Shown piece after piece: positions 28,567-39,360 of a stretch of DNA of 64,000 bases (positions within the stretch are counted from its first letter, which is position 1; each line of letters starts with the position of its first letter). Below the pieces are notes generated by a model, which was given only the letters and a program-made list of their open reading frames with translations, did not search any database and was not told where the DNA came from. The DNA comes from Hyphomicrobiales bacterium (GTDB lineage: Bacteria > Pseudomonadota > Alphaproteobacteria > Rhizobiales > OSC116), in assembly GCA_002401855.1 (NCBI GenBank), contig NVUH01000016.1:1-64000 (forward strand), given 5' to 3'. Both the position numbers and the translations under genes were made by a program.

Positions 28567-29400
28567 ATGTTATTTATTAGATCGTTGATATTCAATGTGG
28601 TTTTTTACATTCACATGATTATGTGGCTCGTTGTCTGCATCATCGCGCTACCTTTCCCCAAAGCTATGACCCGCTGGGTTATGGTGTCCTGGGCACATCA
28701 AGTGCCCTATTTGCTAAAGTGGATTTGCAATATAGAGATTGAAGCCCGCGGCTTGCATAACATCCCCGACAGAAAATTGTTGGTCGCCTGTAATCATCAA
28801 TCCTTCTTAGAGATCATCCTGCTGGCCAAATATCTCAAATTCCCCATCATGCTGTTTAAAGTAAGCCTAGGCCGCATCCCCGCTTTTGGGTGGGCATTAT
28901 ATAAATTGCGCTTCATTCCCATTGTGCGTGGTGGCCGCGCCAAAACCATAAAATTCATTGTCAAAGAGTCAAAATCACGCATATTACATAATGGCCAAGT
29001 GATGATTTTCCCCGAAGGCACCCGCGTCACACCAGGCGAGGTGGTAAAATTAAAACAAGGCGTTATCGCCATTTACGAGGCTTTGCATCTCGATTGCCTG
29101 CCGGTCGCACAAAATTCTGGCCTGTTCTGGGCACGCAACTCATTCATGCGCTATCCCGGCAAAGTGATTATCGATTTCATGCCGATGATTGATAAAGATT
29201 TAGAACGTGAAAAATTCACCGAACAATTGCATAGCACCATGATGACTAAAAAAGTTGAGCTTGAACAAGAAGGCTTCCGCGCTGACACCCCACCACCAGC
29301 GCCCGAAAAGGCAAAATGGATAGAGGCTGCCAAAAATCAAACCATCATCATTAAAGATGGCCAAATTAAAATTGATGGCATCATCACCAAAATCGACTAG
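28567..29400 (+). CDS. plsC: 1-acyl-sn-glycerol-3-phosphate acyltransferase
   Basis: NHQSFLE, FPEGTRVTPG motifs. Confidence 0.88.
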   Translation: MLFIRSLIFNVVFYIHMIMWLVVCIIALPFPKAMTRWVMVSWAHQVPYLLKWICNIEIEARGLHNIPDRKLLVACNHQSFLEIILLAKYLKFPIMLFKVSLGRIPAFGWALYKLRFIPIVRGGRAKTIKFIVKESKSRILHNGQVMIFPEGTRVTPGEVVKLKQGVIAIYEALHLDCLPVAQNSGLFWARNSFMRYPGKVIIDFMPMIDKDLEREKFTEQLHSTMMTKKVELEQEGFRADTPPPAPEKAKWIEAAKNQTIIIKDGQIKIDGIITKID

Positions 29401-29409
29401 AGGCAAATT

Positions 29410-29907
29410 ATGGCACACATAAAAATGGATCGCATTTTTGTAAAAATATTGTCTTTACTACAAAAAAATGGCCGCATCTCCAATTCCGACCTATCCGAAC
29501 AGGTAAATTTAAGCGCCAGCCCCTGCCATCAACGCATGCGCAAACTCGAAAAATCGGGCATCATCAAAGGCTATATGGCAAGGCTAGACCTCTCAAAACT
29601 ACGCCATCACGATACAGTCATTGCCGAGGTTGCACTCAATTCCCACAATATGGAAAGCTTCGTCCAATTCGAGCAATATGCCCGCAACCACAGCCGCATC
29701 GTCGAATGTTTCAAAGTCTCAGGCCCCTTCGATTATTTCGTCCGCTTCATCTGCAAAGATATGGAAGAATATAACCAACTATCCGACGAAATTCTAAGCG
29801 AAACCAACGCCGCCACCTGCAAAAGCTTCGTCGTCCTACAACATGTAAAAGAATTCACCGGCTACCCCCTAGATATGCTAGCAGACGACACCCCCGAATA
29901 TATTTAA
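29410..29907 (+). CDS. Lrp/AsnC family transcriptional regulator
   Basis: MDRIFVKILSLLQKNGRISNSDLSEQVNLSASPCHQRMRKLEKSGIIKGYMA. Confidence 0.92.
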   Translation: MAHIKMDRIFVKILSLLQKNGRISNSDLSEQVNLSASPCHQRMRKLEKSGIIKGYMARLDLSKLRHHDTVIAEVALNSHNMESFVQFEQYARNHSRIVECFKVSGPFDYFVRFICKDMEEYNQLSDEILSETNAATCKSFVVLQHVKEFTGYPLDMLADDTPEYI

Positions 29908-30215
29908 CATTTTTTACGCCCACCTTTCGGCGGGCTAGCAGCCCCTGCGGGCACGATACTCCGTATCGCTTGCTACGCCTAACGGCGACGCGCAGTCGCG
30001 CTTGCCTCAGCCTACGGCTTCGGACTCATTTCCCACGAAAGGCACACTAAGTAAACTATATGGCACCTATACTCGGAGTTTCGCCAACTTCTAGCTCACT
30101 AAGCATAATGCCGCTAGGTTGGGTGGTGAGTTCACGTCCCATCAGCGGCTGAGTGGCTTAGCTAGAGAGCGGAGCGAACGCACGCAGTGCCAAACATAAT
30201 GCAAACTTCCAGAGC
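29908..30215 (-). repeat. Family A repeat, copy 6 (left terminal repeat truncated at the lrp stop codon)
   Basis: cattttttacgcccacctttcggcgggc...atgcaaacttccagagc. Confidence 0.88.
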
Positions 30216-30221
30216 ATAGGC

Positions 30222-30318
30222 AGTACAGCCAACTTTCTTATGTCTTAGCAACGGCAAATGCTGGTTCACCAGTCGCAACTCCTGCGCAAAATTTCCACAT
30301 CACAACCTTTCAGCAAAC
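30222..30318 (+). repeat. Family B repeat, copy 2
   Basis: tacagccaactttcttatgtcttagcaacggcaaatgctggttcacc...cctgcgcaaaatttccacatcacaacctttcag; matches reverse complement of 8940-9045. Confidence 0.75.
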
Positions 30319-30340
30319 TCAGGTCAGTACCCCTGCCAAC

Positions 30341-30723
30341 ACTCTGGAAGTCTGCATTTTTACGTTCGGCTTCGCCTCTCTAATGGCCCCTGCGGGCGCT
30401 TGCCTCCGCAAGCTTGCTACGGGCTAACCGCCCGACGGCCAGTCGGCCTTGCCTCACCCTACGGGATCGGACTTTTTTTCCTAGAAAAGCACAATGAGTA
30501 AACAGTTTAACGCCTATATGCGGAGCATCTCCAAACTCTAGCTCACTAAGCGTATCTCCAAACTCTAGCTCACTAAGCGTAATGCAGCCAATTTAGGTGC
30601 CGAATTCACCCCCAACCAGCGGCAGAGTGGCTTAGCTAGAGAGCGGAGCGAACGAGCGCGCCCGAGCGAAGCGACAAAGTGCCCTTGGGGTGCAGTGCCA
30701 AACATAATGCAAACTTCCAGAGC
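30341..30723 (-). repeat. Family A repeat, copy 7
   Basis: actctggaagtctgcattttt...atgcaaacttccagagc; internal 27-bp tandem duplication near 30525-30580. Confidence 0.9.
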
Positions 30724-30852
30724 ATAGGCAGTACAGCCAACTTTCTTAAGGTATTCTCAGAAATAAATAGAAACACCGAATTTGCTTTGCATTCCACTTC
30801 ATTTCCCTCTATATCTTCTGCAAAAATAATCCGCAGCTAAGTAGGAGTTTGT

Positions 30853-32139
30853 ATGGCACGGATAGTCATGAAATTTGGCGGCACCAGCGTGGCAGATATC
30901 GACCGCATACGCAATGTTGCCAAGCATGTAAAACGCGAAATTGATGGCGGCAACCAAGTCGCCGTTGTGCTCAGCGCCATGTCAGGCACCACCAACCAAT
31001 TGATCGAGTGGACGCGTGAAGCCAGCCCAATGCATGATGCCCGCGAATATGACGCCATTGTCGCCTCTGGTGAACAAATCACCATCGGCCTATTGTCAGT
31101 CATTCTGCAATCTATGGGCATCAACGCTCGCTCTTGGCTCGGCTGGCAAATTCCCATTAAAACCTCAAATATACATGGCGCCGCCCGCATCGAAGATATC
31201 GATGGCACAGAAATAATAAAACGCATGCAAAACGAAAGCCAAGTGGCAGTCATTGCAGGCTTCCAAGGCCTCGCGTCCGATGGCCGCATCACCACATTAG
31301 GCCGCGGCGGGTCAGACACCACAGCCGTCGCCATTGCCGCCGCCATCAAAGCCGATATTTGCGACATTTACACCGATGTCAATGGCGTTTACACCACCGA
31401 CCCGCGCATCGTACCCAATGCCAAAAAGCTCAACCGCATTTCATACGAAGAAATGCTAGAAATGGCCTCACTAGGCGCTAAAGTTTTGCTCACCCGCTCA
31501 GTCGAACTGGCGATGATTCACAAAGTGCGCCTTGCGGTGCGCTCCAGCTTCGAAGACCCGGAAACCGCCCGCCCGACAAGAGACAGCGATTTCACAAATT
31601 TAACAACAGGCATCAGCAATCACCCCGGCACACTGGTCTGTGATGAGGACGAAATTATGGAACAAGAACTTGTAAGCGGCATCACTTATTCAAAAGATGA
31701 AGCCAAAGTCACATTGGTCAATATATCCGATAAACCCGGCATTTCAGCGCGTATTTTCACGCCCTTGTCCGAAGCCAATATCAATGTTGATATGATTGTG
31801 CAAAATGTCTCCGAAGATGGCAAATATACCAATATGACCTTCACCGTACCCGAAGGCGATCTTGATAAAGCGCTTAAAGTTATAGAAGACAATGCTGACA
31901 ATATCGGTTATGAAAAAATCTTATCCGCCACTTCGATCGTTAAAATTTCAGTCATCGGTGTTGGCATGCGCTCGCATGCAGGTGTCGCCGCAAAAATGTT
32001 CGAAACTCTGGCTAAGAAAGGCATAAACATCATTGCCATCACCACCAGCGAAATAAAAGTCAGCGTATTAATAGACGCCGAATATATCGAATTGGCAGTG
32101 CGCGCCTTACATACTGCCTATGATTTGGACGTGAATTAA
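30853..32139 (+). CDS. lysC: aspartate kinase
   Basis: IVMKFGGTSVADIDRI; C-terminal ACT domains. Confidence 0.96.
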   Translation: MARIVMKFGGTSVADIDRIRNVAKHVKREIDGGNQVAVVLSAMSGTTNQLIEWTREASPMHDAREYDAIVASGEQITIGLLSVILQSMGINARSWLGWQIPIKTSNIHGAARIEDIDGTEIIKRMQNESQVAVIAGFQGLASDGRITTLGRGGSDTTAVAIAAAIKADICDIYTDVNGVYTTDPRIVPNAKKLNRISYEEMLEMASLGAKVLLTRSVELAMIHKVRLAVRSSFEDPETARPTRDSDFTNLTTGISNHPGTLVCDEDEIMEQELVSGITYSKDEAKVTLVNISDKPGISARIFTPLSEANINVDMIVQNVSEDGKYTNMTFTVPEGDLDKALKVIEDNADNIGYEKILSATSIVKISVIGVGMRSHAGVAAKMFETLAKKGINIIAITTSEIKVSVLIDAEYIELAVRALHTAYDLDVN

Positions 32140-32231
32140 TTTACAAATCAGTTTATTAATTATATAGTGTAGTAATCGGCAACACGAATCGATTTAAATT
32201 CAAAGTAGAAGCTATCAAAAAAGGCCACAAC

Positions 32232-34613
32232 TTGAGTGATCGTGAACAAAATAATTTATCTTCTTCAACTCCAGAAGCAGCACCAGTTGTTGTGAGTATC
32301 GAGTCGGGTCAACCTATGTCACCCCTGGCCGCAGGCCCACAGCAAATTCTGCGCGATTTGCGCGAAATTATGGCCAGCCAAGACAATGATGATCAAACCC
32401 GTCTCGACAAAATCACCCTGCTGGTATCAAGTAATATGCAGGCCGAAGTGTCCTCTATATATTTGGTATTAAACACTGGCGAACTGGAGCTTTTCGCCAC
32501 CGAAGGCCTAAATAAAGACGCGGTTCACACCGCCAAAATGCCTGCTGGTCGCGGCTTGATCAGCTATATCGCCAAAACCGCTGCACATTTAAACTTACCC
32601 AATGCCCGCTCACATCCCAATTTTGTGTTCCTGCCCGAAACAGGCGAAGATATCTATCATAGCTTTTTAGGCGTACCCATTTTAAAACATGGCATTTCAA
32701 TTGGTGTACTGACCGTGCAAAATAAAAGCATGCGCATTTATTCCGAAGAAGAATGTGAAGTATTATACACCGTCTCTATGCTGCTAGCCGAGGTCATCTC
32801 AACCAGCAAAAGCATTCGCTTATCAGGCGTGGTCAGTGGCCAAGATGATAAACCCGAAATTGTTGATGCCACCCACAGCATGCCCGTCAACCTCAAAGGC
32901 ATTTCATTTTCAAGCGGCATTGCCATTGGCCATGTCGTACTGCATCAACCACGTATTAAAATCACCAACCTCATGTCTGATGATGTCGAGGCCGAGCATA
33001 AACGTTTAAGCCAAGCCATCCGCACATTACGCGCCTCAATTGCCGATATGTTAGAGCATCCAGATTTGGCACGTACGGGCGAGCATCGCGATATACTCGA
33101 AACTTTTTTAATGTTTGCCAACGATCGTGGCTGGAAGCGCAAAATACACGAAGCGCTCACCAAAGGCATCACCGCCGAAATCGCGGTCGAAAAAGTCCAA
33201 ATTGCCACCCGCGCCCAAATGTTGCGCCAAGCCGACCCTTATCTGCGCGAAAGATTGCATGATTTAGATGATTTAGGCAACCGCCTGCTGCGCATATTGA
33301 CCAACAATCAAGCCACATCGGTCAGTGCCGAATTACCCGATGACACCATTTTAGTGGCGCGTAATTTAGGCCCCGCCGAATTGCTGGATTATGACCAAAG
33401 TAAATTGAAAGGCTTGGTGCTTGAAGAGGGCGCCACCAACAGCCATGCTGGCATTGTCGCCCGTGCATTGGGCATACCTGCCATTGGCGGCGTGGCCGAT
33501 ATATTCAATTATATCGAACAAGATGACCCCGTCATCGTCGATGCTGAAACCGCCGAGCTATATCTACGCCCGCGTAGCGAAATCCTCAATAGTTTCATCG
33601 ATAAAAAGGCCCTATTTGCCGAAAAACAACAAGAATATGCAAAAATCCGCCTATTGCCTGCCAAATCAGTTGACAATCAAGACATCAATCTGATGATTAA
33701 TGCAGGCCTTGATGTCGATTTAGAACATTTTGACGAAAGCGGCGCCCAAGGCATTGGCCTCTACCGCACCGAAGTGCAATTAATGCTATTGTCCAAATAT
33801 CCTGGCAAAGACGCACTCACCGCCAATTATAAAAAAGCCTTTGATCAATTGGGTGATAAAAAAATCACCTTTCGTACCTTTGATGTCGGCGGCGATAAAG
33901 TCCTGCCCTATATAAGAAGCACCAAAGAAGAAAATCCTGCCTTAGGTTGGCGCGCCATCCGCATGGCACTCGATCGTCCGGGTCTATTTCGCCATCAATT
34001 GCGAGCTTTATTGATGGCCGCCCGTGGCCATGAGCTTAACATCATGTTCCCAATGGTTGCCGATATTTCCGAATTTCGCCAAGCCAAAAAATTTGTTGAA
34101 GCCGAAAAAGCCAAACTAAAGGCCAAAAATATTGGCATGCCCACCAAGGTTAACCTTGGTGTGATGATTGAAGTACCCGCACTTTTGTGGCAATTATCGG
34201 CTTTGTTTAAAGAGGTTGATTTTGCCTCAGTTGGCAGCAATGATTTATTGCAATTCACCTATGCCGCCGATCGCGGCAACCCGTTATTACAGGGCCGTTA
34301 TCATAGCCTAACCACACCTATCCTCAACATGTTACGCAGCATTGTTGTCGCCGCCAATGCCGCCAACATTCCCCTATCTTTATGCGGTGAAATTGCTGGC
34401 AGGCCCAAATTGGCATTGGCTTTACTGGGCATTGGCTTTAAACACCTTTCAATGAATAGCGCCTCAGTTGGCCCAGTAAAAATGATGGTTAGATCGCTTG
34501 ACCTGCAAAAATTTAGCACATTTCTAAATCAACATTTAGATGATGATTGCGAAGGTATAAATGACATAATTTCCGATTATATTGCTGAAAACAATATAAA
34601 GATAAATGTTTAA
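32232..34613 (+). CDS. ptsP: phosphoenolpyruvate--protein phosphotransferase PtsP (GAF-EI)
   Basis: N-terminal GAF; EEGATNSHAGIVARALGIPAIGG; EVPALLWQL, SVGSNDLLQFTYAADRGN. Confidence 0.94.
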   Translation: MSDREQNNLSSSTPEAAPVVVSIESGQPMSPLAAGPQQILRDLREIMASQDNDDQTRLDKITLLVSSNMQAEVSSIYLVLNTGELELFATEGLNKDAVHTAKMPAGRGLISYIAKTAAHLNLPNARSHPNFVFLPETGEDIYHSFLGVPILKHGISIGVLTVQNKSMRIYSEEECEVLYTVSMLLAEVISTSKSIRLSGVVSGQDDKPEIVDATHSMPVNLKGISFSSGIAIGHVVLHQPRIKITNLMSDDVEAEHKRLSQAIRTLRASIADMLEHPDLARTGEHRDILETFLMFANDRGWKRKIHEALTKGITAEIAVEKVQIATRAQMLRQADPYLRERLHDLDDLGNRLLRILTNNQATSVSAELPDDTILVARNLGPAELLDYDQSKLKGLVLEEGATNSHAGIVARALGIPAIGGVADIFNYIEQDDPVIVDAETAELYLRPRSEILNSFIDKKALFAEKQQEYAKIRLLPAKSVDNQDINLMINAGLDVDLEHFDESGAQGIGLYRTEVQLMLLSKYPGKDALTANYKKAFDQLGDKKITFRTFDVGGDKVLPYIRSTKEENPALGWRAIRMALDRPGLFRHQLRALLMAARGHELNIMFPMVADISEFRQAKKFVEAEKAKLKAKNIGMPTKVNLGVMIEVPALLWQLSALFKEVDFASVGSNDLLQFTYAADRGNPLLQGRYHSLTTPILNMLRSIVVAANAANIPLSLCGEIAGRPKLALALLGIGFKHLSMNSASVGPVKMMVRSLDLQKFSTFLNQHLDDDCEGINDIISDYIAENNIKINV

Positions 34614-34739
34614 ATCTCGCACATAGCTATATTATTGCCACAAATGAGTAAAAAAAACGCCCCTAAGCCTTTATTTAACTGGTCTTAAACCTTTATTTAT
34701 TTTACTAATAAGCTCGAATTTTGTTTACAAAGCCTGTCT

Positions 34740-36302
34740 ATGTCAGATAGTAATAATACAAACCCCAACTCTGCCACAACGAGCCTTAGGCCAAGTGACA
34801 CAGAAGAGAGTAATAAATTGGCCGAAGAAAAGCAGATCAAACAACAAAATTTAGCTGATCTCGGTGCTCAATTTAAACAAGCCCGCGAAACGCTCGGGTA
34901 TAATATATCTGATTTAAATGAACATACAGGCCTATCCACTACCGAGCTAGAAGCTGTCGAGCAAGGCTCATTTCAACATATTGAGCAGCAAGATTATGTC
35001 GAATATTATATCCACACTTATGCCGCATTGCTCAGTCTTGATGCCGATCAGATTTTAGCTATTTTCAGGCAAAATTATTACGAGGCCGAAGCCACCTCAA
35101 CCGATGATGAACAAGACATCTACCAAATAAATGATGACGAAATAAACATTCATGATCAAGACCAATATGAAGACGCTTTCACCGATGAAGCCCGCAAAAC
35201 ATTAGAAGTGCTGGATGCCTCAAGCATCGATAGCCTCAAAGCCAATGATCAATTCGAAGGTGAACAAGACACTGGCTTAGCTAACCATTCAGAGCCAAGC
35301 CCACCTCAAGAAATCCCAGGTATACAGGCCGATACCATCCATGAGCCAATCATCTCAAACCCAAAAAACAAACCGTTCCCTTGGCTTAAATTAATCCTGT
35401 CAATTGTCTTTGTTTTGGCCGTCTCTGGTGGTGCTTATTACGCCAATCTGAAGTTTGGGTCAGGTCGAACCCTGAATCAAATCACCAACCAAATTACCGA
35501 AAATGTCACCACTTCAAGTGACACCACCACCAATAATGATAACAACGCCAGCAGCAGCATTAGTGACACCAGCGTCACTAATGACAACAATATCGATAAT
35601 GATAACAACACCAGTAATAACACCAATATCAATATTGTCAAAGATACTGACCGCGTGCCAGAAGGCCAAAAAGCCAAAAAAATCGGCATATTAGAAAGCA
35701 AAATCATCACCCAAGGTTCCGACAATCTCAACGCTCCAACCGCCGTAATGGTGCAAAAACCATTAATTTTGATTGACCAACCCACAGCTGACACACCCGA
35801 TCAAACCACCGAAAGTATCGGCGACCTCATCACCGATACCAGCGAAAATAGCACCGCAGAGGCCGCCACAAAAGAAATCGCCCAAACAACAACTGATGCC
35901 ATCAGCCAAACCATTAATGAAGATTTGGCCAATACCGCAAACATAGCCGCCGCTGAGGAAGCCGCAAAACAAACCAGCACTGGTGACCCGCAATTGCCTG
36001 TAGACCCAATCCAACAAGCATTGGCACAATTGCCCACAGACAATGAAAAATACAGCTTACATACCAGCCAAAATAGCTGGATTTTAATCGAGGATGATGC
36101 CGCTCAAATCCTATTTTCAGGCGAGTTAACCCCCGAAAAAATCTTCACTTTTCCTAAAATTGTGGGTGTGATTATTTCCTTAGCTGACGCAGGCGTACTA
36201 GACGTTTATAAAGGTAAACAATTACAAGGTAAATTAGGTGTAAAAGACGAAACACTCGACCTTGTTTCTGTTGAACAACGCTTTAACCAAATTTCAAATT
36301 AG
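34740..36302 (+). CDS. RodZ-like helix-turn-helix membrane protein
   Basis: LGAQFKQARETLGYNISDLNEHTGLSTTELEAVEQG; single TM; periplasmic DUF4115-like C-terminus; Asn/Thr/Ser-rich linker. Confidence 0.8.
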   Translation: MSDSNNTNPNSATTSLRPSDTEESNKLAEEKQIKQQNLADLGAQFKQARETLGYNISDLNEHTGLSTTELEAVEQGSFQHIEQQDYVEYYIHTYAALLSLDADQILAIFRQNYYEAEATSTDDEQDIYQINDDEINIHDQDQYEDAFTDEARKTLEVLDASSIDSLKANDQFEGEQDTGLANHSEPSPPQEIPGIQADTIHEPIISNPKNKPFPWLKLILSIVFVLAVSGGAYYANLKFGSGRTLNQITNQITENVTTSSDTTTNNDNNASSSISDTSVTNDNNIDNDNNTSNNTNINIVKDTDRVPEGQKAKKIGILESKIITQGSDNLNAPTAVMVQKPLILIDQPTADTPDQTTESIGDLITDTSENSTAEAATKEIAQTTTDAISQTINEDLANTANIAAAEEAAKQTSTGDPQLPVDPIQQALAQLPTDNEKYSLHTSQNSWILIEDDAAQILFSGELTPEKIFTFPKIVGVIISLADAGVLDVYKGKQLQGKLGVKDETLDLVSVEQRFNQISN

Positions 36303-36372
36303 CCAAATTTTAAACCAGAGAGTATGCTTTGACCGCTTCACAAAGTTGATGGCCGCATTGCAAAAGTAAAAT

Positions 36373-37452
36373 ATGATTAAACAAGAAAAAATCGATCAAT
36401 TACTTAGCCGTTTCGATGCCATAGAGTCTGAGCTATCCTCAGGCCCGCCAGCCGAAAAATTAATCGCCCTATCAAAAGAACATGCCGAACTATCACCGGT
36501 GATTGAAATGCTGCGCAAAATCATCAGCGCCCGCAATGAAATTGCCGATTTAAAAGAAATCCAAGCCGATAAAGACTCCGACGCCGAAATGCTAGAAATG
36601 GCCAAAGACGAAATTTCCGATTTGGAAAAAAGCCTACCCAAACTTGAGCATGACCTGCAAATCCAGCTATTGCCCAAAGACATGGCCGATGAGAAAAACG
36701 CCATTCTCGAAATCCGCGCTGGCACAGGCGGTGATGAAGCCGCCCTTTTCGCAGGCGATTTATTTCGCATGTATCAGCGCTATGCATCTCTCAACGGCTG
36801 GAAGGTAGAAACCATGTCAGCCAGCTCATCCGAGCGCGGCGGCTTTAAAGAAATTATCGCCTCAGTCACTGGCAAAGGCGTGTTTGCCAAGCTTAAATAC
36901 GAGTCCGGTGTGCATCGTGTGCAACGTGTGCCTTCTACTGAATCGGGCGGGCGAGTGCATACCTCAGCCGCCACAGTTGCGGTATTGCCCGAGGCCGAAG
37001 AGGTCGATGTTAAAATCGAAGATAAAGACCTGCGCATTGATGTTTTCCGCGCCTCAGGCCCAGGCGGCCAATCAGTCAACACCACCGACAGTGCCATCCG
37101 CATCACCCATTTACCCACGGGCATCGTGGTCATCCAACAAGATGAAAAAAGCCAGCATAAAAACCGCGCCAAAGGCATGATGGTCTTGCGCTCACGCATT
37201 TACGAGGCCGAGCGCCAACGCTTGCATGACATCAGAGCGGGCGACCGCAAAGAACAAGTCGGCTCAGGTGATCGTTCTGAACGCATCCGCACCTATAACT
37301 TCCCACAAGGCCGCGTGTCCGATCACCGCATCAATCTCACTCTATATAAGCTCGATAAATTAATCGCGGGCGATGGCCTGTACGAAATGGTCGATGCGCT
37401 AATTAATGACGATCAAGCACGCAAACTTTCTGCCTTGCAAGATGAAATGTAG
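36373..37452 (+). CDS. prfA: peptide chain release factor 1
   Basis: [28 protein letters not shown] motif. Confidence 0.97.
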   Translation: MIKQEKIDQLLSRFDAIESELSSGPPAEKLIALSKEHAELSPVIEMLRKIISARNEIADLKEIQADKDSDAEMLEMAKDEISDLEKSLPKLEHDLQIQLLPKDMADEKNAILEIRAGTGGDEAALFAGDLFRMYQRYASLNGWKVETMSASSSERGGFKEIIASVTGKGVFAKLKYESGVHRVQRVPSTESGGRVHTSAATVAVLPEAEEVDVKIEDKDLRIDVFRASGPGGQSVNTTDSAIRITHLPTGIVVIQQDEKSQHKNRAKGMMVLRSRIYEAERQRLHDIRAGDRKEQVGSGDRSERIRTYNFPQGRVSDHRINLTLYKLDKLIAGDGLYEMVDALINDDQARKLSALQDEM

Positions 37453-37461
37453 TTTCCTGCC

Positions 37462-38358
37462 ATGCATATTGAAAAATATCATCAGCAATTAACCCAAAAA
37501 TTAACCTCCAACGGCAGCGAAACTGCCGATCTAGATGCCCGCCTGCTGATTTGTCATTTCTTACAGTTAGATTTAACCTCATTCATCATGCAACAAAACC
37601 GCATGCTAACAAAGACCGAAACCACCCAACTACACGCCGCCGAGGCCAAAGCGTTAGCACACATGCCCATTTCGCGCATTCTCCAAAACCGCCAGTTTTG
37701 GGGTTTAGATTTCACCATTAATGAACATGTCTTAGATCCCCGCGCCGATAGCGAAATCCTCATCGAAACCCTGTTGCATTTTCGCCCCCCCTCACCCGAG
37801 CCACTAAAATTGCTCGATTTAGGCACAGGTTCAGGCTGCCTATTGCTCGCCTTATTGCACGAATATCAATCCGCCACAGGTATAGGCGCCGATTTTTCCG
37901 CCAAAGCCTTAAAAATCGCCCAACTCAACGCCAAAAACCTAAACCTCTCAAACCGCGCTGCATTCATTCAATCCGATTGGTTTACAAAAATTGAACCACA
38001 GAAATTTGATATCATCCTCTCCAACCCACCTTATATTCCGCATAAAGACATCGCCTCATTGGCCGACAATGTAAAACTATACGATCCATTGTCAGCCTTA
38101 GACGGCGGCGATGATGGCCTAACCCCCTACCGCATCATCACCCGCCAAGCCTCACAATATTTAAAACCCAACGGCATTCTCATATTCGAAATGGGTTTTG
38201 ATCAGGCCGATGGCTTGTTTGACATTTTGCAACAAGAAGGTTTCAATTCTACCGATTTTGCCATGCCCAACTCAGGCAATCACCCAAAATTAATGAACGG
38301 TTTGGGTTATGATTTAGCCCAAAACCCACGCATCATCATTGCCAAACACAAATCTTAA
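37462..38358 (+). CDS. prmC: peptide chain release factor N(5)-glutamine methyltransferase
   Basis: LDLGTGSGCLLLALL and ILSNPPYIP motifs, adjacent to prfA. Confidence 0.95.
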   Translation: MHIEKYHQQLTQKLTSNGSETADLDARLLICHFLQLDLTSFIMQQNRMLTKTETTQLHAAEAKALAHMPISRILQNRQFWGLDFTINEHVLDPRADSEILIETLLHFRPPSPEPLKLLDLGTGSGCLLLALLHEYQSATGIGADFSAKALKIAQLNAKNLNLSNRAAFIQSDWFTKIEPQKFDIILSNPPYIPHKDIASLADNVKLYDPLSALDGGDDGLTPYRIITRQASQYLKPNGILIFEMGFDQADGLFDILQQEGFNSTDFAMPNSGNHPKLMNGLGYDLAQNPRIIIAKHKS

Positions 38359-38599
38359 TGGCAGATATACAGTTTTTGGGGATAAATAGTCACTATTTAG
38401 GCAAGAATTAGGTATTTTAATCAATTAGAGTTGGAATGCACATAAATTGCCTATAGGCTATATGTAGAAATAAAATGCAGAAGCATTATTTTTTTCATAA
38501 CATGCTGTGAACTTTCACCAGTAAATGTAGATGACTAGTCATTTGAATTGATTCGTGATTAGAAAACTTTCAAATCTAAATTAAAGAATGAGATCCTAA

Positions 38600-39328
38600 G
38601 TGAGATCCCCAAACGAAAACAATCGTACAAGACAAGGTCAGCAAAATAACCGCCGTGGCCGCCATAATAATAACCGCCGTAATAATAATAACAATAATAA
38701 TAATAACGGCGGCAACAAGCCACAAAATACGCTGACTCGAAATTTCGACAGCAATGGCCCAGATGTGAAAATTCGCGGCAATGCCCAAACCGTTGCCGAA
38801 AAATACACTTCACTCGCCCAAGATGCCATCTCCTCTGGCAGCCGCATCATGGCCGAAAACTATTTTCAACATGCCGAGCATTACAAACGCATTGTCAGCA
38901 TTGCCCAAGAGCAAGTGGCCGAGCAAAAAGCCGCGCATCAAGCCAAAATGGATACTCAACAGGCCGAGCAAGAAGCCAAACGTGCCGAACATGAAGCCAG
39001 ACGCGCCGAGCAAGAAGCCAACCGCGCTGTGCAACGTGAGCAAAATGCCCAATCAAATAGCACCCAGCCAGATGTTGAAGCCCCTGCCATCGACACCATT
39101 AGCGATTCAGCGCCAAGCATGAATAATAATGACAATGCGCCGGTAAACATACTTGCTGATAATGAGCCAAGCCAACCTGCTTCCGAACAACCCACCGCAG
39201 AAGAGCCCAAGCCAAAACGTAAGCCGCGGCCAAAACGCAAGCCAAGCATTGCCAAAACGGAACCGGTAGAGCCAGCAACTGCTGACGCCCAGTCCCCAGC
39301 ACCAACAGTTACCGAAGAAACCAATTAA
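38600..39328 (+). CDS. DUF4167 domain-containing protein
   Basis: Asn/Arg-rich N-terminus followed by NTLTRNFDSNGPDVKIRGNAQTVAEKYTSLAQDAISSGSRIMAENYFQHAEHYKRI. Confidence 0.92.
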   Translation: MRSPNENNRTRQGQQNNRRGRHNNNRRNNNNNNNNNGGNKPQNTLTRNFDSNGPDVKIRGNAQTVAEKYTSLAQDAISSGSRIMAENYFQHAEHYKRIVSIAQEQVAEQKAAHQAKMDTQQAEQEAKRAEHEARRAEQEANRAVQREQNAQSNSTQPDVEAPAIDTISDSAPSMNNNDNAPVNILADNEPSQPASEQPTAEEPKPKRKPRPKRKPSIAKTEPVEPATADAQSPAPTVTEETN

Positions 39329-39360
39329 TCGAACCATCCACTTAAAATAAAGAGAAAAAA

